In this document: one piece after another, positions 1 through 5,760 of the stretch
How positions within the stretch are numbered: the first letter of the stretch is position 1
How the letters are laid out: every line of letters starts with the position of its first letter
Source of the DNA: Campylobacterales bacterium
GTDB lineage: Bacteria > Campylobacterota > Campylobacteria > Campylobacterales > QNZT01
Assembly (NCBI GenBank): GCA_027081495.1
Contig: JALWKJ010000011.1
Span: 1 to 5,760, forward strand
Length of the DNA stretch: 5,760 nt
Direction of reading: 5' to 3'
Program-made: the position numbers and the translations under genes
The notes under the pieces: model-generated
What the model saw: the letters and a program-made list of their open reading frames with translations, nothing else
Databases searched by the model: none
What the model was told of the DNA's origin: nothing

Positions 1-600
1 AGCTATTGTGACATATTTTGAAAACCACTCGTTTCGATCATACTTTTTTAACTCTTTTTCAGAAATCTCGCGATGAAGTTTTAATGATTTTTCAACAAGA
101 TATTTTACGAGATTCTCTTCATTGATTCCTTTTGGGACATGATAAGTCTCCGCCAAGATTAAACCGTCGTCTATATCTGTTAATTTTTTATAATAATGTG
201 TCAATTTAGTTTTATTTAAATCGAGTTGTTTTGAGATTTGATCGAAAAATATCTCTCTTGTCTCTCCCGGAATCAATACGACATCTACCAACGCCGCTTT
301 TAAACGGGTAATCTTTGCGAAAAATTCACCTCGTTTCATCTTTTGCGCACCGAGATCTATCCATCCCGCCTGAGGATAACCTATGAGTTTCACAAGATAA
401 AAATCAAAATCGCTAATATCTATACCGTTTTTTTGAAGTGATTTCATAACCGATTTTGTCGAGCCTTTGGGTATAAAAAGCATCTTTGGAGTTTTTATCT
501 CTTCTTGCAGGTACGACTTGACATAAAAAAATCCGCCGACTATAACCGCGAGAGAGAGAAGAATTAAAATAAGGAGTGTTTTAAAAAATTTTATAAGCAT
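1..600 (-). CDS. mltG: Endolytic murein transglycosylase MltG (YceG-like), 5' part only
   Basis: The first 200 codons of a gene that continues past the left edge. MltG is an inner-membrane lytic transglycosylase that cuts nascent glycan strands in the periplasm and is thought to set their length. Visible here: a short start (MLIKFF), one membrane anchor at about residues 5-27 (run LLILILLSLAVIVGGFF), then the periplasmic LysM-like part with KMKRGEFFAKI and the strand VVLIPGETREIFFDQI, then LAETYHVPKG, which matches the conserved substrate-cleft segment of the YceG family. The last residues are KYVTIA. In the family this is followed by a segment of the type S-I-(I/V)-x-K-E carrying the catalytic glutamate, so that residue should lie only a few codons outside the window. 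Family members are usually about 330-390 residues, so roughly 55-60 percent is present. The ATG at 600 is the only good start: the frame is open upstream but has no nearby ATG, GTG or TTG, and the anchor begins immediately after it. It lies 35 bp downstream of acnB and is probably co-transcribed. Family assignment is by reading the translation, not by search. Confidence 0.88.
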   Translation of the reverse strand, partial: MLIKFFKTLLILILLSLAVIVGGFFYVKSYLQEEIKTPKMLFIPKGSTKSVMKSLQKNGIDISDFDFYLVKLIGYPQAGWIDLGAQKMKRGEFFAKITRLKAALVDVVLIPGETREIFFDQISKQLDLNKTKLTHYYKKLTDIDDGLILAETYHVPKGINEENLVKYLVEKSLKLHREISEKELKKYDRNEWFSKYVTIA

Positions 601-604
601 ATCT

Positions 605-630
605 AAAGCGATATCAAAAGATATCGCTTT
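605..630 (-). terminator. Perfect 11-bp stem-loop between acnB and mltG (weak terminator or structured leader)
   Basis: The arms 605-615 and 620-630 are exact reverse complements (AAAGCGATATC / GATATCGCTTT) around a 4-nt loop. On the minus strand, the direction of acnB and mltG, the stem ends in CGCUUU and is followed by AGAU and then the mltG AUG, so the U-tract is only three bases and partly inside the stem. That is poor for intrinsic termination. On the plus strand the stem is followed by TTTTTCT, a better terminator, but no plus-strand gene is seen. The stem occupies most of the 35-nt spacer, so its likelier effects are on mRNA stability at the acnB 3' end or on mltG translation. The structure is certain from the sequence; its function is inference. 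Confidence 0.5.
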
Positions 631-632
631 TT

Positions 633-638
633 CTCCTA
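633..638 (-). promoter_or_regulatory. Shine-Dalgarno of mltG overlapping the acnB stop codon
   Basis: The minus strand reads TAGGAG here, where TAG is the acnB stop. No purine-rich site lies closer to the mltG ATG; the bases just before it are CGCTTTAGAT. The linear distance from GGAG to the ATG is about 32 nt, far too long. If the 605-630 stem-loop is folded out, only AA and AGAT remain, about 6 nt, which is normal spacing. The overlap with the acnB stop also suggests translational coupling. This is an inference from layout. Confidence 0.5.
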
Positions 639-3212
639 CTTGACCATATCTTCGAGCAATTGAGGCTCAATTTCGTTAAAATTTAGATACTTATATACTC
701 TATCGGTAATATCGGGAGTAATTTTCTTTCCTACTATCTCAAGATACTCCTCTTTACTCGGAAGTCTGCCAAGAAGCGCGGTGACCGCCGCCACTTCCGC
801 GGAGCCTAGATAAACTTTCGCTCCTTTTCCAAGACGGTTGTCAAAATTTCTGGTACTTGTAGAAAAGACTACGGCGTTGTCCGCGACTCTAGCCTGATTT
901 CCCATACAAAGCGAACATCCCGGGACTTCGGTTCTAGCTCCCGCGGCTCCGTATATCGCATAATATCCCTCTTCGGTAAGAGTTTTTTCATCCATTTTAG
1001 TCGGAGGAACAACCCATAATCTCGATTTAACGGCTCCCTCACCTCTTAACACTTCTCCAAGAGCTCTAAAAAGTCCGATATTCGTCATGCAGGAGCCTAC
1101 GAATACTTCATCTATTTTCTCGGTAGGTCTGTTTGAATCGGATAAGACTTCTGTTAAAGTAGCGACATCGTCGGGATCGTTCGGACAGGCCACTATCGGC
1201 TCCGTTATCTCGTTTAGATCTATTTCTACCACCGCGGCGTACTCGGCATCTTCGTCTCTTTCAAGAAGTACGGGATTTTTGATCCACTCTCTCATCTTGT
1301 CCGCTCTTCTTTTAAGAGTTTGACTATCTTGATAACCGTCTTTAATCATCTGCTCGATCAAAGCTATATTTGATTTAAGGTATTCGATTATAGGTTCTTT
1401 GTTAAGTTTAACCGTACAAGCGGCGGCGCTTCTCTCAGCGCTTGCGTCCGAGAGTTCAAACGCCTGCTCGCATTTTAGATCTTCAAGCCCCTCTATCTCT
1501 AAAATTCTACCCGCAAAGATATTTTTCTTTCCTTTTTTGTCAACAGTCAGTAAACCGTCCTTTATCGCCTGATAAGGAATAGCGTTTACAAGATCCCTTA
1601 AAGTGATTCCAGGCTGCATCTCGCCTTTAAATTTGACCAATACGGACTCGGGCATAGTAAGAGGCATCATACCCGTAACGGCGGCAAAAGCTACCAGTCC
1701 CGATCCTGCCGGAAACGAAATTCCTATCGGAAATCTAGTATGGGAATCGGCACCCGTTCCAACCGTATCGGGAAGACACATTCGATTTAACCATGAATGG
1801 ATAACTCCGTCGCCCGGCTTTAAAATAACACCTTTTCTCGTTGTCCAAAAAGGAGGTAGTTCATGTTGGAGTTTTATATCCGCGGGTTTTGGATAAGCCG
1901 CCGTATGACAAAAAGATTGAAGCACGAAATCCGCACCGAAACTCAATGCCGCAAGCTCTTTTATCTCATCTCTAGTCATTGGACCGGTCGTATCTTGAGA
2001 ACCAACAGTCGTTGCGATCGGCTCACAGTAGGTGCCCGGTTTTACACCTTTTAAACCGCAAGCTTTTCCGACCATTTTTTGAGCGAGCGTAAATCCTTTG
2101 TTGTCGTCTTTAGGCATATCGGGTTTTAAAAAGACATCGCTATCCGTCATTCCCAAAGCCTCTCTAGCTTTTGCGGTCAAACCTTTACCGATAATAAGAG
2201 GAATCCTTCCTCCGGCTCTCATTTCATCAGGCAGAGTATTGGGTTTTAATTCAAATTCGCTAACGACTTTGGAATCTTTGTAAATCTTTCCTTCGTAAGG
2301 TTTAAGAGTTATGACATCGCCCATAGATAGTCGGCTAACATCCGCTTCGATAGGCAAACATCCCGAATCTTCCGCCGTATTGAAAAAAATCGGGGCTATG
2401 ATAGAGCCTATCACTACGCCTCCCGTTCTTTTGTTCGGAACGCCGGGAATATCATGACCTAAATGCCATTGAACGGAATTTATACCCGATTTTCTAGAAC
2501 TTCCCGTTCCGACGACATCTCCTACATATACTAGAGGGTGACCCAACTTTTTTAATCTCTCTATCGTACCCAGAGGATCATCCATCTTTGCGGCAAGCAT
2601 GGATTTCGCGTGAAGCGGAATATCGGATCTAGTAAAAGCTTCCGATGCGGGAGAGAGATCATCGGTATTCGTCTCGCCCGGCACTTGAAATACGGTTAGC
2701 GTCATCTCTTCGGCAAGAGGCTCTTTCGAGGTGAACCACTCGGCGTTCGCCCAAGACTCTATAACCTCTTTTGCGTAAGTATTTCCCTCGTCCATCAATT
2801 TTTTGACGCTGTTAAAAGAGTCGTAAACCAAAATCGTATGCTTTAACTCTTTTGCGGCGGCTTTTGCCACATCGTCGTCGCTGTTTTTAAGAGCCTCAAC
2901 CAAAGGCTCGACATTGAACCCGCCAAGCATCATGCCGAGAATCTCTATAGCTTTGAGCTTATCTATAGCGCTTGATTTAGCCTTGTTTTGAACTATATCG
3001 TTTAAAAACGCGGCTTTGACATAAGCGGCGTCGTCAACTCCGGGATTGATACGGTTTACAAAAAGATCCATAAGATAATCGACTTCCGCAATCGGATCTT
3101 GTTTTAATAACTCCACAAGCTCCGCAGTCTGCCCGGCAGTGAGCGCAAGCGGCGGAACGCCTAATTCTTCTCTCTCTTTCGTGTGTGCTTTGTACTCTTC
3201 GATTAAGCCCAT
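636..3212 (-). CDS. acnB: Aconitate hydratase B (bifunctional aconitase / 2-methylisocitrate dehydratase)
   Basis: An 858-residue protein, near the E. coli AcnB length (about 865) and similar along its whole length. It interconverts citrate and isocitrate through cis-aconitate in the cytoplasm, using a [4Fe-4S] cluster, and members of the family also act on 2-methyl-cis-aconitate. Domain order is that of AcnB, not AcnA: a helical HEAT-like domain at about 1-160, then the swivel domain from about 168 (GETNTDDLSPASEAF, VGTGSSRKSGINSVQW), then the catalytic core. The three cluster cysteines are C708 (GSCMTNIG), C766 and C769 (PGCSLCMGNQ). The active-site segment GADSHTRFPIGISFPAGSG has D489, S490 and H491, and STSTRNFDNRLG lies near the C-terminus. 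Nothing essential is missing. The ATG is well supported: AAGGAG at 3218-3223 sits 5 nt before it and the N-terminus begins at the HEAT-like domain. A promoter lies directly upstream. In Campylobacterota the enzyme serves the oxidative TCA cycle or, in autotrophs, the reductive cycle; which applies here cannot be seen. Apo-AcnB is a known RNA-binding regulator in E. coli and Helicobacter pylori. Confidence 0.98.
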   Translation of the reverse strand: MGLIEEYKAHTKEREELGVPPLALTAGQTAELVELLKQDPIAEVDYLMDLFVNRINPGVDDAAYVKAAFLNDIVQNKAKSSAIDKLKAIEILGMMLGGFNVEPLVEALKNSDDDVAKAAAKELKHTILVYDSFNSVKKLMDEGNTYAKEVIESWANAEWFTSKEPLAEEMTLTVFQVPGETNTDDLSPASEAFTRSDIPLHAKSMLAAKMDDPLGTIERLKKLGHPLVYVGDVVGTGSSRKSGINSVQWHLGHDIPGVPNKRTGGVVIGSIIAPIFFNTAEDSGCLPIEADVSRLSMGDVITLKPYEGKIYKDSKVVSEFELKPNTLPDEMRAGGRIPLIIGKGLTAKAREALGMTDSDVFLKPDMPKDDNKGFTLAQKMVGKACGLKGVKPGTYCEPIATTVGSQDTTGPMTRDEIKELAALSFGADFVLQSFCHTAAYPKPADIKLQHELPPFWTTRKGVILKPGDGVIHSWLNRMCLPDTVGTGADSHTRFPIGISFPAGSGLVAFAAVTGMMPLTMPESVLVKFKGEMQPGITLRDLVNAIPYQAIKDGLLTVDKKGKKNIFAGRILEIEGLEDLKCEQAFELSDASAERSAAACTVKLNKEPIIEYLKSNIALIEQMIKDGYQDSQTLKRRADKMREWIKNPVLLERDEDAEYAAVVEIDLNEITEPIVACPNDPDDVATLTEVLSDSNRPTEKIDEVFVGSCMTNIGLFRALGEVLRGEGAVKSRLWVVPPTKMDEKTLTEEGYYAIYGAAGARTEVPGCSLCMGNQARVADNAVVFSTSTRNFDNRLGKGAKVYLGSAEVAAVTALLGRLPSKEEYLEIVGKKITPDITDRVYKYLNFNEIEPQLLEDMVK

Positions 3213-3239
3213 AAAATCTCCTTAAAAATATTTGGTATG

Positions 3240-3267
3240 ATTATACACAATCAAACTTTTATATCAA
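3240..3267 (-). promoter_or_regulatory. acnB promoter (sigma-70 type)
   Basis: On the minus strand a perfect -10 TATAAT (3240-3245) lies 16 bp from a -35 TTGATA (3262-3267, five of six matches to TTGACA). Transcription would start near 3233, leaving a leader of about 20 nt that contains AAGGAG at 3218-3223. This suggests acnB is transcribed on its own rather than only by read-through from ftsK. The start site is a prediction. Confidence 0.72.
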
Positions 3268-3274
3268 ACCATTA

Positions 3275-3291
3275 TGTTACTATATGTAACA
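3275..3291. promoter_or_regulatory. TGTTAC-N5-GTAACA palindrome, candidate HP1021-type operator of acnB
   Basis: A perfect inverted repeat: TGTTAC (3275-3280), a 5-bp centre TATAT, and GTAACA (3286-3291). Read as 7-mers, the plus strand has TGTTACT and the minus strand TGTTACA; both fit the box TGTT[AT]C[AT] that I recall for the Campylobacterota orphan response regulator HP1021. The centre is at about -50 relative to the predicted acnB start, just upstream of the -35, which would suit either an activator or a repressor. The palindrome is plain in the sequence; the regulator is inferred by motif match. It is not followed by a U-tract on either strand, so it does not look like a terminator for ftsK. 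Confidence 0.5.
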
Positions 3292-3308
3292 ATATAATAT
3301 TATCAATA

Positions 3309-3324
3309 GTTACAATTGGTTACA
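3309..3324 (+). repeat. Direct repeat GTTACA x2, further half-sites of the acnB operator region
   Basis: GTTACA occurs at 3309-3314 and 3319-3324, in direct orientation and 10 bp apart start to start. The 7-mers are AGTTACA and GGTTACA, each one base off the TGTTACA form. They share the GTTAC core with the 3275-3291 palindrome and use the same 10-bp phasing. They end two bases from the ftsK stop codon. They may be weaker sites for the same factor; a chance match in an AT-rich spacer is possible. Confidence 0.35.
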
Positions 3325-3325
3325 T

Positions 3326-5644
3326 CTACACAAGTATCTCTCTTTGACCTTTTGTATTTGGAGCCGATATGACACCGGTCAACTCCAATTGCTCCACAAT
3401 TCTTGCGGCTCTGTTATAACCTATTTGCAATCTTCTTTGAAGATAACTGATAGAGGTTTTTTTATCTGATAAAACTATCGATTTCGCCTCTTCGTAAAAT
3501 TCGTCAAAATCGTCCTCTTTTGAGTTCTTTACATCATCCGCCCCGGTTATGTTTAAAGAGCCCGGTTCATTCAAAAACGACTCGTCATATACTACTTCTC
3601 TTTGAACTTTTAAAAACTCTACGATAGTCTCTATCTCTTTTTCCGTTATAAAAGGGGCGTGAAGTCTTATGAGACCGGAGGTTCCAGGAGGCGTAAAGAG
3701 CATATCGCCCCGCCCCAAAAGAGACTCCGCGCCGACAGTATCCAAGATGACTTTCGAATCGATCTTTTGTCCCACTTTAAAAGATATTCGGCTTGGAAGA
3801 TTAGCTTTTATAAGTCCCGTTACGACATCGACCGACGGTCTTTGAGTAGCTACGATAAGATGTATGCCGCTAGCCCTTGCCATCTGTGCGAGTCTTGCTA
3901 TATAAAACTCGACATCTTTCCCGCTAGTCATCATAAGATCCGCCAATTCATCGATAATTACTACAATATAAGGAAACGGAGCATACCCCTCTTTACGCGC
4001 TTTCGTATTGTAGTTTTCTATATTTTTCGTTTTTGTTTTACTCATGAGTTTATATCTTTTTTCCATCTCAACCACCATATTCGCAAGCGCTACGATAGCC
4101 TGTTTCGCTTGAGTTATGACGGGAATCAAAAGATGAGGGATATCGTTATATATGGAAAATTCCAACATTTTGGGATCTATCATAAGAAGTTTTAGATCAT
4201 CGGGCGAATTTCTATAAAGCAGCGAGACAAGCATCGCGTTTATACCGACGCTTTTACCGCTTCCCGTGGTTCCGGCTATCAAAAGATGAGGGAGTTTTTT
4301 AAGATCGGTTACAAACGGATTTCCGACTATATCCTTGCCCACAGCCATAGTGAGTTCGGACTCCGCTTTTTGAAACAGAGGACTTTGAAGTATCTCTTTT
4401 AAAAATATAGTATCTATCTCTTTATTCGGTATCTCGATTCCGACGACATCTTTTCCGGGAACGGGCGCTTGAATACGAATAGTTTCGGCTTTCAAAGCCA
4501 TCGCCAAGTCATCTTGGAGAGTCAAGATCTTCGACACTTTTATATGCGCGTCGGGACGAAACTCAAATGTAGTAACGACCGGACCCGAATATGTCGCGAC
4601 TACATCGCCGGTAATTTTAAACTGAGCTAGTTTTTCCAAAAGATCCACTATCTTTTGATCGATTTCCGCTTCATTTATATGATGTCTTTTTTTCGGAGGA
4701 TTTTTGAGAAAATCAAGATACGGCAATTTAAAATTTTTAGGCTTGTCGATTTTTCCTTTTCCGCTTTTTGCCATATGCTTTTTATTTTCTTTAATCTCTT
4801 TTACGATTTTAGTTTTGGGCTTTGCGGCTTTTGTACTCTTTTTTACGGTCTCTTCTACCGATTTAGCCAACTCTTCAAGATCTTTGGTTTCCTCTTTTAT
4901 GGTTTGAAATTTTTGAGATCTTTGCGTTTCGATAGATTTCGTATCAAAATCTTTCTCAAAAGTCCGACCTATCAAATCTTCTATATTTTCATGAAATTCT
5001 AAACTTTCATCTTCTATTTCGCCGCTGTCGCTTTTTTTCGCGACAACGGTTCGTTTTACGCTAGGCGGCGGAGATTTCGGCTCGGGCTCGGCTACAGCGG
5101 CGGCTGCCGTAGGTAAAACCGTCTCCTCTTTCTCTCTTGCTAGATAATCTTTTATCTGCATTATCTTTTCGATAAATTCATCTTTAACGCGACGAAAATA
5201 GTCTCTTAAACCGAAACTAAAAGAAAAATTCTCTATAGTCGCATTTGCCAAAAAGGCGGCTGAAGTCAATATAAGTCCGAAAATAACCACCCAAATACCG
5301 ACGCTTCCGACATATTTTGTCAAAAACATATCTATTCTCGATCCCAAAACTCCGAGATAACTACTCTCTACCAGTTTTGCCTGAAGCATCAAAAAAGCGA
5401 TAAATAAAATAATCGCCGGTATCCAGATTCTTGTTCTGTCAAATCTCATATGCGGATCTTTATATACGAAATAAGCCGGCACGATAAGAATATACGGATA
5501 AATAAAAGCCAGATATCCAAAAAAGACTCGATTATAAAGTCCTATAGTCGATCCGATCTTACCTGAAGCTTCCGGCATAAGCGTTGCAAAACCGATAAAT
5601 ACAAATATAAGGGCGGTTACGATGAATAAGATAGTTCTTAAAAT
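3326..5644 (-). CDS. ftsK: DNA translocase FtsK, proposed ATT start (first ATG at 5576-5578)
   Basis: FtsK is a septal membrane protein whose hexameric ATPase pumps chromosome ends apart before division and, in many bacteria, activates Xer recombination at dif. From the first ATG (5578) the protein has 750 residues, but that start gives only three membrane helices. Extending 22 codons upstream adds TILFIVTALIFVFIGF, giving the usual four helices (about 3-22, 41-61, 73-92, 111-132 in the 772-residue form) with both ends cytoplasmic. No ATG, GTG or TTG exists in that extension back to the TAA at 5675-5677. ATT at 5642-5644 lies 7 nt after AAGG and is my chosen start. A charged, Ala/Pro/Lys-rich linker spans about 135-300. 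The motor follows, with Walker A GTTGSGKS (Lys464), Walker B VVIIDELADL (Asp565, Glu566) and ATQRPSVDVV near 598-607. The C-terminal 65 residues (YLQRRLQIGYNRAARIVEQL) form the winged-helix gamma domain, which in known FtsK proteins reads orientation sequences. All key residues are present. The stop is 113 bp upstream of acnB. Identity is certain; the start is less so. Confidence 0.95.
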   Translation of the reverse strand: MLRTILFIVTALIFVFIGFATLMPEASGKIGSTIGLYNRVFFGYLAFIYPYILIVPAYFVYKDPHMRFDRTRIWIPAIILFIAFLMLQAKLVESSYLGVLGSRIDMFLTKYVGSVGIWVVIFGLILTSAAFLANATIENFSFSFGLRDYFRRVKDEFIEKIMQIKDYLAREKEETVLPTAAAAVAEPEPKSPPPSVKRTVVAKKSDSGEIEDESLEFHENIEDLIGRTFEKDFDTKSIETQRSQKFQTIKEETKDLEELAKSVEETVKKSTKAAKPKTKIVKEIKENKKHMAKSGKGKIDKPKNFKLPYLDFLKNPPKKRHHINEAEIDQKIVDLLEKLAQFKITGDVVATYSGPVVTTFEFRPDAHIKVSKILTLQDDLAMALKAETIRIQAPVPGKDVVGIEIPNKEIDTIFLKEILQSPLFQKAESELTMAVGKDIVGNPFVTDLKKLPHLLIAGTTGSGKSVGINAMLVSLLYRNSPDDLKLLMIDPKMLEFSIYNDIPHLLIPVITQAKQAIVALANMVVEMEKRYKLMSKTKTKNIENYNTKARKEGYAPFPYIVVIIDELADLMMTSGKDVEFYIARLAQMARASGIHLIVATQRPSVDVVTGLIKANLPSRISFKVGQKIDSKVILDTVGAESLLGRGDMLFTPPGTSGLIRLHAPFITEKEIETIVEFLKVQREVVYDESFLNEPGSLNITGADDVKNSKEDDFDEFYEEAKSIVLSDKKTSISYLQRRLQIGYNRAARIVEQLELTGVISAPNTKGQREILV

Positions 5645-5651
5645 AGTTTTA

Positions 5652-5655
5652 CCTT
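5652..5655 (-). promoter_or_regulatory. Shine-Dalgarno AAGG that sets the ftsK start
   Basis: The minus strand reads ACAAGGTAAAACT followed by ATT (5642-5644). AAGG is 7 nt from the ATT. The first ATG, at 5576-5578, is preceded by TTTTGCAACGCTT, which has no Shine-Dalgarno match. The site sits in the short leader downstream of the predicted promoter, as expected for the true start. Confidence 0.5.
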
Positions 5656-5673
5656 GTATAATTTTTTTTGAAA

Positions 5674-5687
5674 ATTATAGCAAAAAA
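5674..5687 (-). promoter_or_regulatory. ftsK promoter: T-run plus extended -10 TGCTATAAT
   Basis: The minus strand reads TTTTTTGCTATAAT, with a perfect TATAAT at 5674-5679 and the TG of an extended -10. A T-rich stretch with TGnTATAAT and no clear -35 is the vegetative promoter form described for Campylobacter. At 17-bp spacing the -35 position holds only TATAAA. Transcription would start near 5667, giving a leader of about 20 nt before the proposed ATT start. Confidence 0.7.
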
Positions 5688-5760
5688 CTATTTTTGTTTA
5701 TATTTATTTCATATAATTTAACAAGGTAAGTGAATTAATCTTCGTTACGCTCGATAAAAT

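Larger units (their letters stand above)
5645..5760. other. AT-rich spacer upstream of ftsK, with inverted repeats; possible gene tail at the edge
   Basis: No complete gene is visible. Besides the ftsK promoter and leader it contains two inverted repeats: TTACCTTGT (5649-5657) with ACAAGGTAA (5721-5729), and AAAATAGTTTT (5640-5650) with AAAACTATTTT (5684-5694). At the far edge a minus-strand frame reads FIERNED and stops at 5735-5737. This could be the last residues of an upstream gene but is too short to support. A plus-strand TATAAT at 5712-5717 has no readable gene after it within the window. Confidence 0.4.

Noticed and set aside
1087..2283. Several short plus-strand frames opposite acnB
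   Set aside because: All lie inside conserved aconitase sequence on the other strand and show no family features or initiation signals.
3275..3291. Palindrome considered as the ftsK transcription terminator
   Set aside because: The stem is only 6 bp with two G-C pairs and no U-tract follows on the minus strand. It fits an operator better.
3659..4195. 178-codon plus-strand open frame opposite the ftsK motor domain
   Set aside because: It is entirely antisense to conserved ftsK coding sequence covering the Walker B and ATQRP region, its translation is of odd composition (many Tyr, Phe, His and Arg) with no recognisable motif, and it has no promoter or ribosome site. It is a shadow frame.
4772..4774. 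Internal ATG in the ftsK linker that could start a soluble motor form
   Set aside because: The upstream sequence is only A-rich, without a convincing Shine-Dalgarno at proper spacing, and nothing else supports a second product.
4655..5002. Phe-rich plus-strand frames opposite the ftsK linker, superficially like membrane proteins
   Set aside because: The Phe and Leu runs are the complement of Lys and Glu codons in the charged linker of FtsK, so this is a composition artefact.
5720..5729. AACAAGGTAA resembles a universal segment near the 3' end of 16S rRNA
   Set aside because: The match is only about 10 bases and the flanks do not resemble 16S rRNA. It is best read as chance or as part of an inverted repeat.
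5712..5760. Divergent plus-strand promoter (TATAAT at 5712-5717) and AAGG at 5723-5726 for a gene running off the right edge
   Set aside because: No plus-strand frame with a usable start stays open to the edge: the GTG at 5730 stops after two codons, and an ATT at proper spacing stops after seven.
5735..5760. C-terminal tail of a minus-strand gene ending FIERNED
   Set aside because: Only 26 bases are present and another minus-strand frame is also open here, so no gene can be claimed.

Overview
The window looks like ordinary chromosomal housekeeping DNA from a Campylobacterota (Epsilonproteobacteria) genome. The clues are the moderately AT-rich coding sequence with very AT-rich spacers, a Campylobacter-type promoter (T-run followed by TGCTATAAT) before ftsK, close matches to the HP1021-type box TGTT[AT]C[AT] before acnB, and the style of the proteins. 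I cannot fix the genus; a free-living sulfur- or hydrogen-oxidising member is a guess. No mobile element, CRISPR array, tRNA, rRNA or clear sign of gene transfer was seen, and I found no undescribed multi-gene system.

All three genes lie on the minus strand, so transcription runs from high to low coordinates. The right end (5645-5760) is an AT-rich spacer holding the ftsK promoter and ribosome binding site. Then come ftsK (DNA translocase of the division septum), a 113-bp spacer with the acnB promoter and a paired TGTTAC operator-like palindrome, acnB (aconitase B), a 35-bp spacer containing a perfect 11-bp stem-loop, and mltG (endolytic murein transglycosylase), which runs off the left edge just before its expected catalytic glutamate.

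The genes serve different jobs: chromosome segregation at the septum, the TCA cycle, and glycan strand termination in peptidoglycan synthesis. acnB has its own promoter. mltG has no obvious promoter in the short spacer and is probably read through from acnB.

Three points deserve attention. First, the ftsK reading frame continues in frame upstream of its first ATG through a complete hydrophobic helix, and the best start there is an ATT codon 7 nt behind an AAGG. Second, the only good Shine-Dalgarno sequence for mltG overlaps the acnB stop codon and is separated from the ATG by a hairpin that, when folded, would give normal spacing. Third, the acnB promoter carries an inverted pair of HP1021-like boxes just upstream of its -35.
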